NCBI GenBank assembly: GCA_039810585.1
Contig: JBDHXF010000019.1
Location: 1-64,000 of the forward strand
DNA: 64,000 nt
Source of the DNA: JBBATK01 sp039810585
GTDB taxonomy: Bacteria > Bacteroidota > Ignavibacteria > Kapaibacteriales > NICIL-2
Direction of reading: 5' to 3'
Below the pieces are notes generated by a model. That model did no database searches and was not told where the DNA came from. It was given only the letters and a program-made list of their open reading frames with translations. A program made the position numbers and the translations under genes. Shown here in pieces: positions 54,288-62,162 of the stretch (position 1 is the stretch's first letter; each line of letters begins with the position of its first letter).

Positions 54288-54737
54288 ATGGTCTTGGCAG
54301 GACAACGAAAGCCTAAAGATCCCAAAGCATTGGCAACACTGTGCGCCAAATTGGCGGCAGAGAAAAACGCCCAAACGGTTCTCTTGCTCAATATTGAGGA
54401 AGTAGATGGAGCGCCGGCATCTTGGTTCGTGATAGCAGGTGCTCAGTCTGAGCCGCAACTTCGTAGCATGGGAGAACACATCGTCAGCTCCACCAAGAAG
54501 CTCGATGTGGAAGCACCGCATTCGGAAGGGTGGGACAGTATGCACTGGCTCATTTTGGACTACTTCGATGTGGTCGTTCACCTGATGAAAGAAGATGCAC
54601 GCGAATACTACAAACTGGAAAAGCTCTGGTCCGATGCCCAATTCTTCAAACTCAGTGCCGGTGGTCGCGTGGTGAAATACGATCCGCTCAAAGCGAAAAC
54701 CAAAGCCGGGACTGCCGCATCCGAGGATGAAGAATAA
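54288..54737 (+). CDS. rsfS: Ribosomal silencing factor RsfS
   Basis: 149 residues. RsfS binds ribosomal protein uL14 and blocks subunit joining when nutrients are low. Family motifs are AEKNAQTVLLLNIEEV, the FVIAGAQSEPQLRSM segment, GWDSMHWLILDYFDVVVHLM and ARENYY-like AREYYKLEKLWSDA. An acidic tail (ASEDEE) ends it. The start is unclear: AAGGAG (54280-54285) lies only 2 bp from ATG 54288 but 8 bp from an in-frame TTG at 54294, which is therefore a serious alternative. Confidence 0.9.
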   Translation: MVLAGQRKPKDPKALATLCAKLAAEKNAQTVLLLNIEEVDGAPASWFVIAGAQSEPQLRSMGEHIVSSTKKLDVEAPHSEGWDSMHWLILDYFDVVVHLMKEDAREYYKLEKLWSDAQFFKLSAGGRVVKYDPLKAKTKAGTAASEDEE

Positions 54738-54840
54738 TCTCCGGCTGAATGCACGCCGGTCTTTCTCCTGATCTCATCGAGAGGAACTAAACGATCCTCT
54801 CGAACCATTTGAATACTTACTGAATCACCTGAACATTGTC

Positions 54841-56481
54841 ATGAGCTTTAGTCTGGACTCCTATTTCCAACCCGCCCTTGCATCACTGAACATTGATGCC
54901 GCCACGCTGAATTTTGAGGAGCCAAAGAATAAGCAGCACGGCGACTTCTCAACGAACATCGCGATGACCATGGCCAAAGTGCTGGGCAAGGCTCCGCGAG
55001 CAATCGCGCAGGATATCATTGCCGCACTTCCGGCTGTGCCAGATTATGTAGAGGCAATCGAACTTGCCGGAGCAGGATTTATTAACCTGCGCATGAGCAA
55101 GAGGTATTTCGAAGAGCGACTGCACGCCGTGCTTGAGGCAGGTGAGAGTTTCGGCCGCACCTCACGTGCCGGTGCACCCACAGCAAACGTGGAGTATGTG
55201 AGTGCCAATCCTACGGGACCCTTGCATCCGGGTCACGGACGAAATATTATGCTGGGCGACACCATTGCCAGAATCCTAGAATGGAATGGCTATACGGTCA
55301 CTCGCGAGTACTACTTCAACAACGCCGGAAATCAGATGAACAACCTGGCGCGCTCTGTGTATGCGCGCTACTGTCAGTTGCTGGGCGACAAGGAGTTTCC
55401 CTTCGACGACGAAAATGGTTACAAGGGCGAGTATATCTACACCATTGCTCAGGAACTCATCAACGAGCATGGCGATGCATTGAAGAACGGAACGCCGGAG
55501 GATTTGGCGCAGTGCAAGAGCAAAGGCGAAGCCTGGTGCTTCGCGTCGATTCAGCAGACTCTGGCACGACTTGATGTACGACATGACGTCTTCTTCAACG
55601 AAAATTCTCTGTACACCGAAGGCAAGATTAACGCCATCGTCGAGGAGTTCAAGGCTAAAGGCTTGGCGTATGAAAAGGATGGCGCGTGGTGGATAGCGAC
55701 GTCGCAACTCGGCTTGGAGAACGATCGCGTTATTATCAAGTCAAGCGGTGAACCTACTTATCGCTTGCCCGACATGGCGTATCACAAGATTAAGTGTGAG
55801 CGGGGTGATGAAGTGATCGTCGACATTTTTGGAGCGGACCACCTGGCAACCGTGAAAGAAGTGCTGGCGGGCGTTCAGGCTTTGGGCTGTGATACCTCGA
55901 AGATCAAGGTGATTATTCACCAGATGGTGTCGTTCCTGAAGGACGGACAGCCGTACAAACTCTCCAAGCGTAATGGTGAGCAGTACACCTTGGACGATTT
56001 GATGAACGACCTCGGAGTGGATGTGGTTCGCTACTTCTTCCTTATGCGGTCGGCTGACACGCAATTGATATTCGATATCAATGTAGCGATGGAGCAGAGT
56101 GAGAAGAATCCGGTGTTCTATTTGCAGTACGCTCATGCCCGACTCTGCAGCATCTTCGAGAATGCTCGGGAAAAGGGAATGGTCGAAAACGCACAAGCTC
56201 CTTTACACGTCTTGGTGCACGATGCCGAGATTGCCTTGATAAAGATTCTTGACAAGTTTCCGATGATCCTTCGTCGCGCAGGACTCTCACTCGAACCGCA
56301 CATTGTGGCGGAGTATCTGCGTGAGGTCGCTGCGGCGTTCCACGTATTCTACCACGAATGTCGCATCATCGGTGTGGAAGCGGACCTTGGTCAGGCCAGG
56401 CTCGAACTGGCGCGCGCAGCGCGGCACGTATTGAAAAACGGCCTGAGCGTTTTGGGCATTGGCGCCCCCGAAAAAATGTAA
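54841..56481 (+). CDS. argS: Arginyl-tRNA synthetase
   Basis: A 546-residue class Ia synthetase. The N-terminal Add-1 domain includes PKNKQHGDFSTNIAM. The HIGH signature is NPTGPLHPGHGRN, then YYFNNAGNQMNNLARSV. The KMSKS equivalent is KLSKRNGEQYT, and a helical anticodon-binding C-terminus ends VLGIGAPEKM, typical of ArgS. All catalytic elements are intact. ATG 54841 is the family start. The nuclease-inhibitor gene follows after 40 bp. Confidence 0.97.
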   Translation: MSFSLDSYFQPALASLNIDAATLNFEEPKNKQHGDFSTNIAMTMAKVLGKAPRAIAQDIIAALPAVPDYVEAIELAGAGFINLRMSKRYFEERLHAVLEAGESFGRTSRAGAPTANVEYVSANPTGPLHPGHGRNIMLGDTIARILEWNGYTVTREYYFNNAGNQMNNLARSVYARYCQLLGDKEFPFDDENGYKGEYIYTIAQELINEHGDALKNGTPEDLAQCKSKGEAWCFASIQQTLARLDVRHDVFFNENSLYTEGKINAIVEEFKAKGLAYEKDGAWWIATSQLGLENDRVIIKSSGEPTYRLPDMAYHKIKCERGDEVIVDIFGADHLATVKEVLAGVQALGCDTSKIKVIIHQMVSFLKDGQPYKLSKRNGEQYTLDDLMNDLGVDVVRYFFLMRSADTQLIFDINVAMEQSEKNPVFYLQYAHARLCSIFENAREKGMVENAQAPLHVLVHDAEIALIKILDKFPMILRRAGLSLEPHIVAEYLREVAAAFHVFYHECRIIGVEADLGQARLELARAARHVLKNGLSVLGIGAPEKM

Positions 56482-56521
56482 GCCAGTACTCTAAGAAAAT
56501 GTACACACTAGCGAGATTGTT

Positions 56522-56929
56522 ATGCTGAGTACCGATCAATTTGTGGATGCGTTGCGACGCTTGTGCACCGGACTTCTCTATCCCAGTGAAACGGATGCCC
56601 CCATCGACGTCTACGTCTGGAATACCTCCGAACGTGGCGCGATGACCTTCGATAACATCGCCTTCGACTTGCATCATCCTGAGGACGTGCATGTGTCGGA
56701 ATCGGAGGCTGAAGAGTTTTTTGAAGGTGTAACTGACATCTATGAATGGCATACGCCGGAAGAAGTAGAAGAGACCAAGCAGTACCAAGCCTTGAAGGAG
56801 ATGTTCTTTGCAAACGTGACAAAACCCATCCAGTTATGGTTTGGCGAAAACAAAGTGGATGTGCTGGTGCTGGGTCGTACCTCCGATGGAAATTATGTGG
56901 GTCTGCGCACCTTCATCGTCGAGACCTAA
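56522..56929 (+). CDS. NuiA-like nuclease inhibitor
   Basis: 135 residues, the same length as Anabaena NuiA, the inhibitor of the non-specific nuclease NucA. Shared features recalled from the family are GLLYPSETDAPIDVYVW near the N-terminus (Glu23 aligning with inhibitory Glu24 of NuiA), the FFEGVTDIYEWHTPEE segment, and ending FIVET. The C-terminal Thr of NuiA contacts the nuclease's metal site, and the same last residue is kept. It is cytoplasmic, with no signal. The matching NucA-type nuclease is at 8008-8811, about 48 kb away. It may protect the cell from mis-localised nuclease. Confidence 0.8.
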   Translation: MLSTDQFVDALRRLCTGLLYPSETDAPIDVYVWNTSERGAMTFDNIAFDLHHPEDVHVSESEAEEFFEGVTDIYEWHTPEEVEETKQYQALKEMFFANVTKPIQLWFGENKVDVLVLGRTSDGNYVGLRTFIVET

Positions 56930-57148
56930 GGCACTTGCCTTCAAGCAATCGGTTGAGCGTTCTGGCGATGCGAGGGGAGTGGAGTGTCGATCAAGAGACT
57001 TCATCTTCAACCTTCGTGCCTGTGGCACGCCGTCTTGTCGCTGTGGAAAGTTCAGCCCCCGGAATACGCCAATAATGGCTGTATAGTCGTGTTTTGGTTG
57101 TATCTTTGACCCTGTTCGTATTCATGTTCATTTCAGAGGATTTTAGCA

Positions 57149-57442
57149 ATGCCACGAGTAATGTTTACCGTGACGTACACTATCGAAAGTGATAAGCAAG
57201 CCGAGCATCAGGAATTGATGCGTCGTTTGAAAAAGATTTACGCCGAAAAGGGTCTCGAATATTACGTCTTCCGTAACAAAAACAATGAGTTCACCGAAGC
57301 GACCATCTATGCAGATCAAGATGCGTTTGAGGAGTCGGACGATTTGATGGAAGATGAGACCACCAGCGAGTATATCAATCGCGTCAACGCCTTGGCACGC
57401 GATATCCGTTACGAAACGCTGCACGAAGTCGAACTCGACTAA
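57149..57442 (+). CDS. Conserved hypothetical small protein, ABM-like
   Basis: 97 residues, acidic, no signal. MPRVMFTVTYTIESDKQAEH followed by a helix and FTEATIYADQDAFEESDD suggests a ferredoxin-like or dimeric alpha/beta-barrel fold as in antibiotic-biosynthesis-monooxygenase-like proteins. No catalytic residues can be named. Similar short proteins occur in Chlorobi-type genomes, as far as I recall. ATG 57149 has AGAGGA 8 bp upstream, a good ribosome site. A hairpin follows at 57461-57483. Confidence 0.65.
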   Translation: MPRVMFTVTYTIESDKQAEHQELMRRLKKIYAEKGLEYYVFRNKNNEFTEATIYADQDAFEESDDLMEDETTSEYINRVNALARDIRYETLHEVELD

Positions 57443-57460
57443 GCAGACATTTGCTGAATG

Positions 57461-57483
57461 GGAACAGACCTTCGGTTTGTTCC
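57461..57483 (+). other. Hairpin after the ABM-like gene
   Basis: A 10-bp stem with one G-U pair (GGAACAGACC / GGTTTGTTCC) and loop TTC. It has no U-tract. It covers the first codons of the longest possible frame of the next gene, which argues that the next gene starts further downstream. Confidence 0.5.
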
Positions 57484-57571
57484 GGGCATGGAGGCTGCTG
57501 TTGTGCAAAGGAATGCATCACTCTCCTTGAAGCTTTGTTCTTCTCCCGTATTGCATCGTCACACGTCAGTC

Positions 57572-58891
57572 GTGCGAACGAAGCACCGATCAACGCGTCC
57601 GTCCCAACCCAATGTCTTGGTAGTTTTGTGCCGCTTCAGTGTCGCGTTTTCGCTTACTCTTCTTCTTTGCCTCGGTCTCAGTGCTTGCCAACCGCTGCCT
57701 ACTCATCGCAACAACCAACAACGGAGCGACACGACCGATCACGCTTTCGACAAGAATCTTAGGCCTGAATCAGACGATACCTCGCCGGCTGCGACGCCTC
57801 CTCAAAATCAAGATAGTACTCCCATGCCCGTGCGTCGAAAAATACCCACGCTGCGCGAGCAAATGGAACATCTTCAGGCGCAGCAAGAGCAGATGAATTC
57901 ACGACTGGATTCCGTGCAGACGGAGTTGCAAGGGATACGACAAAAAGTGGACGAGATGTCCGTCAACTCGTCAGCGACGCCGAAGAACACACCCACGCAA
58001 GAATTCAGCAAAGGGGATCCTAGTCCAAAGGTGGCTTCGCCAAGCGAGACTGAGAAACGTAGCACCGCGGCGAAGTCAACCAAGAAGAGCAGTTCCATTG
58101 AAGAGAAGAAATCTTCTCGCGGCGACGCCATTCTGCCCGACGGTCAGCACGATGGGCTTGAAGACCAAGCACAAGCTGCAAAGAAGTCGCCGGCCAAGGG
58201 ATCGTCACTCGCTCAGAAGTCTCCATCAAAGTCAGCAAAGGACAAGAGCGATCCCGGCCTGATCATGCCGGATGAGGATGCGATGGGCGCATCGACGCCC
58301 AAGAAGGCGAACACCCCCATCAAGAAACCGAAGCGTCGTCCGCCGTCGACGCCAAAGAGTGCTGAAACAAGTACTCCGAAAGAACAGAGTAGTGCTAAGC
58401 TCGCTCCGTCAAAAACAGAAGGAACAAAGTCAGCGCCGACTAGCAGTGGAAACACCAAGACAACAGATGCGGAACCCAAGTCGCAACTCGATGCAGCGAT
58501 GAGCGAGTCACCCGCAGCCAAACAAGCAGTGAATCCCTTGTTTACGACAGCGATGAGTTTGTTTTCGAAGAAGCAGTATCAGGAAAGCATCGATGTTCTT
58601 AATCAATACACTGCTCAAGAAAAGAACGCGGAAGGCCTGAATCGTGCGCAGTACTGGATCGGCGAATCGTATTATGGAATGGCCAAGTACGACGACGCCA
58701 TTCGAAGCTTCAATAAAGTACTGGCAGCCAAGAGTGCCGAAAAATCCAGCAAGGCGATGTCCATGATCGCCGAATCAATGATTCGTCTGGGAAAAACCGC
58801 GGACGCGAAGAAAACATATCAACGCTTGCTCAAGCAATTCCCTCAAAGCGAAGAAGCGGTAAAAGCTGCCAAGAGATTGCAGCAACTGTAA
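57572..58891 (+). CDS. CpoB/YbgF-like TPR lipoprotein with long Lys/Ser linker
   Basis: 439 residues from this start. A hydrophobic segment ending in LGLSAC gives a lipobox. A coiled coil follows (LREQMEHLQAQQEQMNSRLD), then about 200 residues of Lys/Ser/Pro/Thr/Ala low-complexity linker, then three TPR units (LFSKKQYQESIDVLNQYTAQ; AQYWIGESYYGMAKYDDA; MIRLGKTADAKKTYQRLLKQ). Coiled coil plus terminal TPRs is the layout of CpoB/YbgF, partner of Tol-Pal and cell-wall synthesis; no tol genes are adjacent. The start is uncertain: the frame opens at 57458, but a hairpin covers that ATG; TTG 57617 would give the tidiest signal peptide. Confidence 0.75.
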   Translation: MRTKHRSTRPSQPNVLVVLCRFSVAFSLTLLLCLGLSACQPLPTHRNNQQRSDTTDHAFDKNLRPESDDTSPAATPPQNQDSTPMPVRRKIPTLREQMEHLQAQQEQMNSRLDSVQTELQGIRQKVDEMSVNSSATPKNTPTQEFSKGDPSPKVASPSETEKRSTAAKSTKKSSSIEEKKSSRGDAILPDGQHDGLEDQAQAAKKSPAKGSSLAQKSPSKSAKDKSDPGLIMPDEDAMGASTPKKANTPIKKPKRRPPSTPKSAETSTPKEQSSAKLAPSKTEGTKSAPTSSGNTKTTDAEPKSQLDAAMSESPAAKQAVNPLFTTAMSLFSKKQYQESIDVLNQYTAQEKNAEGLNRAQYWIGESYYGMAKYDDAIRSFNKVLAAKSAEKSSKAMSMIAESMIRLGKTADAKKTYQRLLKQFPQSEEAVKAAKRLQQL

Positions 58892-58922
58892 ACAATCTCA
58901 ACGGTGTAGACATCGTGATTGT

Positions 58923-59555
58923 CTACGAAGCCCGCTTCGCATCAACCTCGTTCAAACCACGTAACGCTAGAATGTCGGGTGTACACTGTTCGATGCGCCG
59001 ATTTCTCGTTGCCGATTGCTTAGCCTGAGCGAAGTAAAAGAGGTATGCCCGTTGGCGTCCGGGTGTTAACTGTGCGAATGCTTCGCGGAGTTTTTTATTC
59101 GTGCGCAGCGTTGCTGCGAACTCTTCGGGAACCGGATATTCACTCGTCTTCTTCTTCACTACCTGTAAGCCCGCTTGTTCAATTGCCATCGCTTCTTCCA
59201 GGTATTCACCGATAATGGCGCTCAGGCGCCGAACGTCCGACGGCGACTGAAATCGTAGGTGTCTAGCCGCTTGAACATTTTCGGTTTGTTGAATCAACAC
59301 CCGATGAGTGTCGCGCATCAGCGCTCCTTTCATGAAAAGCAGCGCACAGTAATCCTTAAAGCCGTGGATAAGGACGACGTTAGCACCGTTAAGTGTGTAA
59401 CAGGGGTGACCCCATTTAAACTCCTCCGCCATTCCCGTTTGCAGAGCCAGTTTGCGCAGTGCCGTCATTTCGCGCTGCCATTTTTCCTCGCGTTCGAGGT
59501 AGGAGTCCACTTTAGGATTGGAACTTTGTGTACGTTTTGGAAAGGCTTTTGCCAT
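58923..59555 (-). CDS. YdeI/DUF1801-type protein (OmpD-associated family)
   Basis: 210 residues. SNPKVDSYLEREEKWQREM, then EEFKWGHPCYTLNGANVVLI and LLFMKGALMRD form the DUF1801 fold. The second half (VPEEFAATLRTNKKLREAF, QLTPGRQRAYLFYFAQAK) is the YdeI bacteriocin-protection-like segment, with typical RNRRIEQC near the end. Its role is not understood. ATG 59555 gives the family start; the frame is open to 59735. It is convergent with the CpoB-like gene, with a small GTAGACA/TGTCTAC hairpin (58906-58926) at the junction. Confidence 0.82.
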   Translation of the reverse strand: MAKAFPKRTQSSNPKVDSYLEREEKWQREMTALRKLALQTGMAEEFKWGHPCYTLNGANVVLIHGFKDYCALLFMKGALMRDTHRVLIQQTENVQAARHLRFQSPSDVRRLSAIIGEYLEEAMAIEQAGLQVVKKKTSEYPVPEEFAATLRTNKKLREAFAQLTPGRQRAYLFYFAQAKQSATRNRRIEQCTPDILALRGLNEVDAKRAS

Positions 59556-59802
59556 ACACGGAGAGCAGTGGTTGATGGGTAAACCGCGGCCGCGTGCGGT
59601 CTCGGTGTCGATTTCATAACGAGAGCACACAAGTTCCGCGATGCAGCTGAGATATGCAAGCGAGTCTTTTTCACCGCGTGCTATATTGTCAGCTAGACGA
59701 TTGGGCATCGGCGTCAGTGAAACGAAGTGCAGCAACTGTTCTGCCGTGCTGGGATGCCGGTGCAGTTCACAATGACAGTGGAATCGAAGAAGGTGTGGAT
59801 TT

Positions 59803-61800
59803 ATGCTTAGCCAAGAAGAACGTGAGCTTAGTAGTCGGATTTTAGAGGCGCTGTATCAGACGGGGGACATGCCGGAGGGTCTTGACCCTGGTCTTCTTCT
59901 CGCCAAGTGGGAACAACGTTCAGTCGAACATTTTGCTATAGGCGACGGAGAGTGGAAGGACGCTGCGGGCTTCTTCGTCGCAGTTGCCGGTGTGTATTAC
60001 GCCGAAATGCAGAATGACAAGGCCAAGCTGGCCTTAAGAGAGCTTGACGAGTATGTGGGACGGACGCGAAACACGGCAGAAACGAAGGAAGAAACAGAAA
60101 TTCTGATCGAACGAGAACTGCTGCGAATCGGACTCGGAACCCGAGAGCTTCCGGTTCAGTTATTTGACGAAAGCGAACAACTCTTGGAGCGTTTACTACG
60201 CGATACACCTCGTCCTTCGTTTCATGTTCGTTTTTGGCACTACCGATGCATTGCCGCTTATTATAAGCAAAAGAATTACGAGGTTATTGACCATGCATTA
60301 CAAGCCTTACGGTATGTAGATGAGAATACACCGATACGAATGGTTCTCAGAATCTACACCAACTTGACCACCATGTACCAGATAGTGGGGCGCTTGAATG
60401 ATGCTTTACGCTATGCCATTGAGCACTACAGCTTGGCTCGAAATAAAGGCTCGCAGCGAGAGCTTGCTCTGGCAGAACTACAACTGGCCGGGCTTTACCA
60501 GGCATTGGACAAGGTGGACGATGCAGAGCGTCATGTGGAGTCGTCAGCAGAGTTGTATAAAGCGGTTGGTGACAAGATCGGCGAAGCCGAGGCGATCTCA
60601 CGCTTGGGTCAAGTGCGCATTGATCAGCGCAGGTATGACGAGGCGTTGGAGCTTCTCTCCCAGGCTTTGGTCATACACCAAGCCAGCAGCAACGTAGGAG
60701 GAATGGCTGCCTGCTTAGGCAACAAGGCCATCATCTGGATGCGACTTGAAGAGTATGATCGTGCAGAACGAACGTACTTGGATTTGGTGGATCTGTGTCG
60801 ATCTCATTGCTTAGCGGCGCTTGAGGCGAATACCAAAGTAAACCTCGGTGATATGTATCTGCAGAAGACCTTTGCGCGGCGAGATATTAAAAAGGCCGCT
60901 GAATTATTTCACGAGGCATTGTCATTATACGATGGGCTTCGAATGCAATCGAAGGTCGCCAATTGTTACGACTATTTGTCGCTCATTTATGCGGAACTCG
61001 AAGATTGGAAGCAAGCATACCGCACAAAGCAACTCCAAATCGAGTTGATTGCCAGCAGCGGTATAGAGGAGGCAAAGCGTAGCGCCACGGAATACGAGCA
61101 ATCCCTGAACGCCGCCAAAGCACAAGCCGCGGCTGACGCCAGATTGGCAGAGCAACAACGATTGCTCCATACCGTTCTTCCGGCATCTGTAGCAGACCGA
61201 TTAATTGCAGGAGAGCGTGTAGCGGATTACTTCCCGCACATCTCCATTTTGTTCGCCGATATCGTAGGCTTCACGTCCCTGGCATCTCGCATGCCGGCAA
61301 AGGCAGTACTGTCGCTCCTGAATAACGTTTTCGGACTCTTCGACCGCATCATGCGAGCCGAAGGCTGCGAGAAAATAAAGACAATCGGAGACGGCTATAT
61401 GGCCGTCTGCGGAGCTCCCGACGCCTGCGTCGACCATGCTGAGCGTCTCTCTAGAGCGGCGCTATTAATGCAGGTGGCGCTGCAGTCAGATGCTATTATT
61501 CAAAACCTAGCACCGCAAGGAACAGCCATTAGTATTCGTATAGGTCTGCACTGCGGATCCGCTTTTGCCGGTGTAGTGGGTGAAGATCGCTATGTGTATG
61601 ATGTGTATTCCGACGCCGTCAATCTAGCAGCACGGATGCAATCGACCGGACTTCCCGGTAAAATTCATTGCAGCGCAGACTTCGCCCATCATCTTCAAAA
61701 TCGTGATGAGTCTTTTATCCTCGAAGAACGAGGCGAAATCGAAGTAAAAGGCAAGGGGACAATGCGTACATATTTTTTGAGTCCTGAGAGAGCAAAGTAA
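59803..61800 (+). CDS. Cytoplasmic TPR-linked class III adenylate cyclase
   Basis: 665 residues with no membrane segment. Residues of roughly 100-420 form TPR repeats (ELALAELQLAGLYQALDKVD; EAISRLGQVRIDQRRYDEA). A short coiled coil (EYEQSLNAAKAQAAADARL) then leads into the cyclase domain. Metal Asp residues are in ILFADIVGFTSLA and IKTIGDGYMAV. The substrate pair is Lys (IKTIGD) and Asp (YDVYSDAVN), and the transition-state Asn/Arg are in AVNLAARM. Lys plus Asp predicts ATP rather than GTP as substrate. Signal input is presumably through the TPRs. No cAMP receptor is adjacent. Confidence 0.9.
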   Translation: MLSQEERELSSRILEALYQTGDMPEGLDPGLLLAKWEQRSVEHFAIGDGEWKDAAGFFVAVAGVYYAEMQNDKAKLALRELDEYVGRTRNTAETKEETEILIERELLRIGLGTRELPVQLFDESEQLLERLLRDTPRPSFHVRFWHYRCIAAYYKQKNYEVIDHALQALRYVDENTPIRMVLRIYTNLTTMYQIVGRLNDALRYAIEHYSLARNKGSQRELALAELQLAGLYQALDKVDDAERHVESSAELYKAVGDKIGEAEAISRLGQVRIDQRRYDEALELLSQALVIHQASSNVGGMAACLGNKAIIWMRLEEYDRAERTYLDLVDLCRSHCLAALEANTKVNLGDMYLQKTFARRDIKKAAELFHEALSLYDGLRMQSKVANCYDYLSLIYAELEDWKQAYRTKQLQIELIASSGIEEAKRSATEYEQSLNAAKAQAAADARLAEQQRLLHTVLPASVADRLIAGERVADYFPHISILFADIVGFTSLASRMPAKAVLSLLNNVFGLFDRIMRAEGCEKIKTIGDGYMAVCGAPDACVDHAERLSRAALLMQVALQSDAIIQNLAPQGTAISIRIGLHCGSAFAGVVGEDRYVYDVYSDAVNLAARMQSTGLPGKIHCSADFAHHLQNRDESFILEERGEIEVKGKGTMRTYFLSPERAK

Positions 61801-62162
61801 CTTGAATAAGCCAATTCTTACATGAAGACCTTAGCCAAAGAATTTTAATTCTCTGTTGTGTTTGCTGAGAATCCTGCAGATTTTGGTAGCGCGGAAACGC
61901 ATGTTAGGGAAATAAATTGGTTTTGCTGATGAACGAATTGTAATAATGCTTTATATTAACGCCGGGAATTCAAGAAATTCCCCTCGCGCCCGTTATGAGG
62001 TACCGTGTTCAGTTGAAGATAAAAGGTATCGACACGAATCATAGCCCAACACATGACACCCGCCTGCATTGTTTAGGGCTGTTCGCAGATAGAATAAGGC
62101 TCGACTGATCAGACAAGAACGCTAATCCATCTCCGAGTTTATCACAATCGAAAGGGAAGTCC
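61801..62162. other. Intergenic region before the T9SS-secreted protein
   Basis: 362 bp without a gene, A/T-rich in its first half. An inverted repeat GGGAATT-CAAGA-AATTCCC lies at 61964-61982, directly after an A/T-rich stretch (TTGTAATAATGCTTTATATT, 61938-61957) that could hold a promoter. The repeat could be an operator. The ribosome site AAAGGG lies just before GTG 62163. Confidence 0.4.

Noticed and set aside
57458..57571. Upstream extension of the CpoB-like lipoprotein to ATG 57458.
   Set aside because: A 10-bp-stem hairpin covers the start codon region, no ribosome site is visible, and the signal peptide would be buried behind about 50 residues.
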